Notes under the pieces: generated by a model
Told to the model about the DNA's origin: nothing
Databases searched by the model: none
Seen by the model: only the letters and a program-made list of their open reading frames with translations
DNA from: Candidatus Peregrinibacteria bacterium CG_4_9_14_0_2_um_filter_41_14
GTDB lineage: Bacteria > Patescibacteriota > Gracilibacteria > UBA1369 > UM-FILTER-41-14
Assembly (NCBI GenBank): GCA_002788755.1
Contig: PFRW01000048.1
Span: forward strand, 1 to 8,981
Length of the DNA: 8,981 nucleotides
Reading direction: 5' to 3'
Translations under genes and position numbers: made by a program
Part shown: one piece after another, positions 6,902-8,981 of the stretch
Position numbering within the stretch: position 1 is the stretch's first letter
Layout of the letters: each line of letters opens with the position of its first letter

Positions 6902-6947
6902 AATCCAAAAAGCCCGTGCATTTACCCAGATCATTACCTAAAATCAA
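6902..6947 (+). repeat. 46-bp direct repeat, right copy (orphan pabB tail upstream of pabC)
   Basis: This is an exact copy of 5589-5634. In the pabB frame it still encodes the last 12 residues (IQKARAFTQIIT) and the stop, but no gene leads into it, so it is a non-coding scar. It ends 17 bases before the pabC ATG at 6965. No mismatch has accumulated between the copies, which suggests a recent event or continuing exchange. Confidence 0.97.
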
Positions 6948-6964
6948 ACAGTAACAACACATTT

Positions 6965-7777
6965 ATGAGTCGATACTGCTTTCTCAACGGTAAAATCATT
7001 CTAGAATCCGAAGCCAAAATCTCAGTATTTGACGAAGGGTTTATCTACGGCTACGGCATTTACGAAACCATGCGCACATACAAAAAACGCCTAATCAACT
7101 GGGATAGTCATTTTGAACGGCTCACTCACTCACTTAATGCCACCAATCTAGAACTCCCCTACACAAAACCTCAACTCCTCAACTTCATTAATCAACTCAT
7201 CAAAAAAAATACCGAAACCGAATACCGCATCCGCCTGACTATTTCCGCCGGCTTCAATCAGCAACCGACTACCCTAATTTCCGTTCAACCCCTACAATTA
7301 CCAACACTCCAACAATACCAAAACGGCGTCCCCGTAATCACAACTCTTCTTAGCCGTCCACTTCCCTCAATTAAATCAACCAATCTCCTAGCCCAAAAGC
7401 TCCTCTGGCAAGAAATGCAAACCAAGCAAGCATTTGAAGCCATTTTCGTCGATCCAAACGGTAATGTTCTCGAAGGCAGCCGATCTAATTTATTAATCAT
7501 CAAAGATCAAAAAATTTATACACCAAAAAGGGACATCCTCAAAGGCACAACCTCCCGTCTAATCAACCAATTTTCTGACCAACTCAACATCCCGTTTACG
7601 GCAAAAAGCCTCACTTTAAAAGACCTGCTTAAAGCCGACGAAGCCTTTATTACAAACGCCCTAATTGGCATAGTCCCCATTAATCAAGTCGATACCCACA
7701 AAATCCCCACCGGCCCAATCACTCTTCAACTACAAACGGCCTACAACCACTATTTAGACCAAATCCCCCATGCCTAA
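6965..7777 (+). CDS. pabC: Aminodeoxychorismate lyase (fold type IV PLP enzyme)
   Basis: The enzyme is predicted to split 4-amino-4-deoxychorismate into p-aminobenzoate and pyruvate using pyridoxal phosphate. Fold type IV features are visible: Lys137 in SIKSTNLLAQ forms the PLP Schiff base, Glu170 in NVLEGSRSNL contacts the PLP nitrogen, GTTSRL at 194-199 binds the phosphate, and EAFITNALIGIVPI lies at about 226-239. The length of 270 residues is typical. Branched-chain and D-amino acid aminotransferases share this fold and cannot be fully excluded by motif alone. Its place between pabB and folP makes PabC the best call. ATG 6965 starts the conserved domain. The frame stays open further upstream, but that stretch crosses the 46-bp repeat and the protease gene and shows no related sequence. 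There is no Shine-Dalgarno. The gene overlaps folP by 8 bases. No promoter of its own is evident after the insertion upstream. Confidence 0.9.
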   Translation: MSRYCFLNGKIILESEAKISVFDEGFIYGYGIYETMRTYKKRLINWDSHFERLTHSLNATNLELPYTKPQLLNFINQLIKKNTETEYRIRLTISAGFNQQPTTLISVQPLQLPTLQQYQNGVPVITTLLSRPLPSIKSTNLLAQKLLWQEMQTKQAFEAIFVDPNGNVLEGSRSNLLIIKDQKIYTPKRDILKGTTSRLINQFSDQLNIPFTAKSLTLKDLLKADEAFITNALIGIVPINQVDTHKIPTGPITLQLQTAYNHYLDQIPHA

Positions 7778-8576
7778 ATACCCGGCCATCATGGGCATCA
7801 TCAACCTTACCCCCGACTCTTTTTCCGACGGTGGTAAATTAACCACACCAAAAAAAATCCTGGCCCAAGCCCAAAAACTAATTACTCAAGGCGCAACAAT
7901 TCTCGACCTCGGTGCCGAATCCAGCGGCCCAAACTCAGTAAACGTTAGTCTAACCGAAGAACTAAACCGCCTACAACCCGCTCTTAACATCTTTCAAACA
8001 AACAAAATTTTTGACCAAGTCAAAGTTTCCATCGACACCTACAAAGCCGAAGTCGCCGATTTCGCCCTCAAAGCCGGCGCCCACATCATCAACGACATCA
8101 CCGGCCTCCGCGGCTCTCCAAACATGGCCGCAGTAATCGCCAAACACCAAGCCAAAGTCATCATAATGTACAGCAAAGACCCCACCGCCCGCACTACCAA
8201 AGCCGAAACCACCTACAAAGACATCATCCAAACCATCGTCACCTTCCTCAAACAGCAAACCGACTACGCCATTAACCAAGGTATAAAACCGGAAAACATC
8301 ATCATCGACCCAGGTATGGGTGCTTTCCTCAGCACTATCCCCAAATACAGCTTTGAGGTCCTCAATCGACTAGCCGAATTAAAACAATTAGGCTACCCAA
8401 TATTAATCGGCACTTCCCGCAAATCATTTTTAGGCGGCAAAATTCAAGATCGCGACCTTCCTTCCATAATTGCTGATACAATTGCGCTTTACAACGGAGC
8501 TGATATTATCAGAACTCACAATCCCGAAAAACACTTAGCCGTAATCACCACCCTCAATGAAATCATACGTAACTAA
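7770..8576 (+). CDS. folP: Dihydropteroate synthase, Sul-like variant
   Basis: The enzyme condenses 6-hydroxymethyl-7,8-dihydropterin diphosphate with p-aminobenzoate to give dihydropteroate; it is the target of sulfonamides. It is a TIM barrel of 268 residues. Visible motifs are MGIINLTPDSFSDGG (8-22), SIDT (87-90), IND (107-109), DPGMG (180-184), GTSRKSF (214-220) and RTH (248-250). Loop 2 is unusual: the common GGESTRPG is here GAESSGPN, lacking the arginine. The DPGFGFGK loop of E. coli type enzymes is replaced by DPGMGAFLS, and MHMxG by IMYS. From memory, Sul1 and Sul2 share this pattern (DPGMGFFL, VVMHS, RTHxP). All core pterin and phosphate residues remain, so I expect activity. ATG 7770 lies inside the end of pabC, and the gene overlaps the next one by 20 bases, which indicates one transcript and coupled translation. 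Confidence 0.95.
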   Translation: MPKYPAIMGIINLTPDSFSDGGKLTTPKKILAQAQKLITQGATILDLGAESSGPNSVNVSLTEELNRLQPALNIFQTNKIFDQVKVSIDTYKAEVADFALKAGAHIINDITGLRGSPNMAAVIAKHQAKVIIMYSKDPTARTTKAETTYKDIIQTIVTFLKQQTDYAINQGIKPENIIIDPGMGAFLSTIPKYSFEVLNRLAELKQLGYPILIGTSRKSFLGGKIQDRDLPSIIADTIALYNGADIIRTHNPEKHLAVITTLNEIIRN

Positions 8577-8981
8577 AGAATTCACATTTGACGCCGCCCA
8601 CTATCTCACCAACTACTACGGCAAATGTGAAAAACTGCACGGTCACACCTACAAACTCCACATTACCATCGAAGGCGAAATCGGCACCAACGGTCTCATC
8701 CTAGACTTTGTCATTCTTAAAAAAATTGTCAAAGACCACGTCCTCGTAAAATTAGATCACACAAACATCAATGACTTACTACCAAACCCCAGCTGTGAAC
8801 TAATTGCCAAATGGATTTGGGAACAACTTGAACCACTGCCCACGCTCCTAAAAGAAGAACTAAACAACCCAAACCTCAGCCAAGAAATCCAAAAATACCT
8901 CACGGAAACCGGCCCCATCAACACCAAAGACTTCTCTCAAAAACTGCGACTATTCAAAATCAAATTATGGGAAACACCAAC
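8557..8981 (+). CDS. 6-pyruvoyltetrahydropterin synthase family (COG0720), probable dual PTPS-I/III (3' end outside window)
   Basis: This is a tunnel-fold enzyme acting on 7,8-dihydroneopterin triphosphate. The zinc ligands are His15 in FDAAH and His28 and His30 in LHGH. The catalytic motif is Cys24-Glu25-Lys-Leu-His28-Gly-His30, i.e. CExxHGH. Family knowledge: CxxxHGH marks QueD (6-carboxytetrahydropterin, queuosine), Glu at the next position marks PTPS-III (makes 6-hydroxymethyl-dihydropterin and replaces FolB), and both together mark dual PTPS-I/III enzymes. Asp67-His68 in KLDHTN is the other catalytic pair, and a late glutamate (WETP) is near the edge. Position directly after folP supports a folate role. 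A segment at about 93-130, before the last strand, is longer than in typical 120-residue members. The first 141 codons are in the window. The ATG at 8557 lies 20 bases inside folP in another frame. Confidence 0.93.
   Translation, partial: MKSYVTKEFTFDAAHYLTNYYGKCEKLHGHTYKLHITIEGEIGTNGLILDFVILKKIVKDHVLVKLDHTNINDLLPNPSCELIAKWIWEQLEPLPTLLKEELNNPNLSQEIQKYLTETGPINTKDFSQKLRLFKIKLWETP

Larger units (their letters stand above)
5635..6947. mobile_element. Repeat-bounded inserted cassette carrying the serine protease gene
   Basis: Removing these 1313 bases joins pabB to pabC with a gap of about 23 bases, as expected inside a compact folate operon. One copy of the 46-bp repeat remains intact on pabB, so neither gene was damaged. 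The cassette contains one gene with its own promoter and nothing else that I can recognise. There is no transposase or integrase and no terminal inverted repeat. A duplication this long is beyond normal transposon target duplications. It fits an att-like core at a gene 3' end, a single-crossover integration, or template switching. The structure is clear, the mechanism is inferred. Confidence 0.7.

Noticed and set aside
6761..6964. A 68-codon upstream extension of the pabC reading frame
   Set aside because: It crosses the protease gene and the 46-bp repeat scar, and the conserved PLP-enzyme domain starts at ATG 6965.
7971..8279. A 102-codon minus-strand ORF inside folP
   Set aside because: It is glycine/valine/aspartate rich, as expected for the antisense of C-rich codons, and it overlaps a certain gene completely.
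1..8981. CRISPR arrays, tRNA or rRNA genes, riboswitches
   Set aside because: No regularly spaced repeats, cloverleaf-like segments or recognisable riboswitch cores were seen on either strand.

Overview
The window looks like a piece of a bacterial genome from the Candidate Phyla Radiation (Patescibacteria). This is an inference from small compact genes, very short or overlapping gene junctions, an almost complete lack of Shine-Dalgarno sites, an AT-leaning A/C-rich plus strand, and the protein mix. No 16S or ribosomal protein gene is present to fix the lineage. The plus strand is C-rich and G-poor throughout, whichever strand is coding, which suggests that it is one replication strand of a single replichore.

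Layout. 1-1764 (minus) is a class B penicillin-binding protein (FtsI/PBP2 type) whose C-terminus runs off the left edge. 1765-1898 is a divergent promoter region. Its plus-strand promoter is nearly perfect (TTGACA, 16 bp, TATAAT), and the -10 box lies inside a CIRCE-like inverted repeat. That promoter drives an unrecognised 188-residue protein (1899-2465) that ends at a clear intrinsic terminator. Next come an M16 zinc peptidase (2541-3809) and nucleoside diphosphate kinase (3881-4363). A run of folate genes follows: pabB (4366-5628), pabC (6965-7777), folP (7770-8576) and a 6-pyruvoyltetrahydropterin synthase family gene (8557 to the right edge).

The folate run is interrupted. Between pabB and pabC lies a minus-strand gene for a trypsin-like serine protease with its own strong promoter. 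The insert is bracketed by a perfect 46-bp direct repeat (5589-5634 and 6902-6947) that duplicates the last codons of pabB. This is the footprint of an insertion into a pabB-pabC operon that left both neighbours intact. The protease reads its stop codon from the pabB tail.

Pathway logic. PabB makes aminodeoxychorismate, PabC releases p-aminobenzoate, and FolP joins it to the hydroxymethyl-dihydropterin diphosphate. The pterin synthase homolog carries a CExxHGH motif, the signature of dual-function PTPS-I/III enzymes that can replace FolB. FolP itself resembles the Sul (sulfonamide-insensitive) branch of dihydropteroate synthases in several loops. pabA, folE, folK and folC/folA are not in the window.

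Most unusual: the repeat-bounded protease cassette, the CIRCE-like operator on an orphan gene, a perfect 12-bp hairpin inside the start of pabB, and the FolP and PTPS motif variants.
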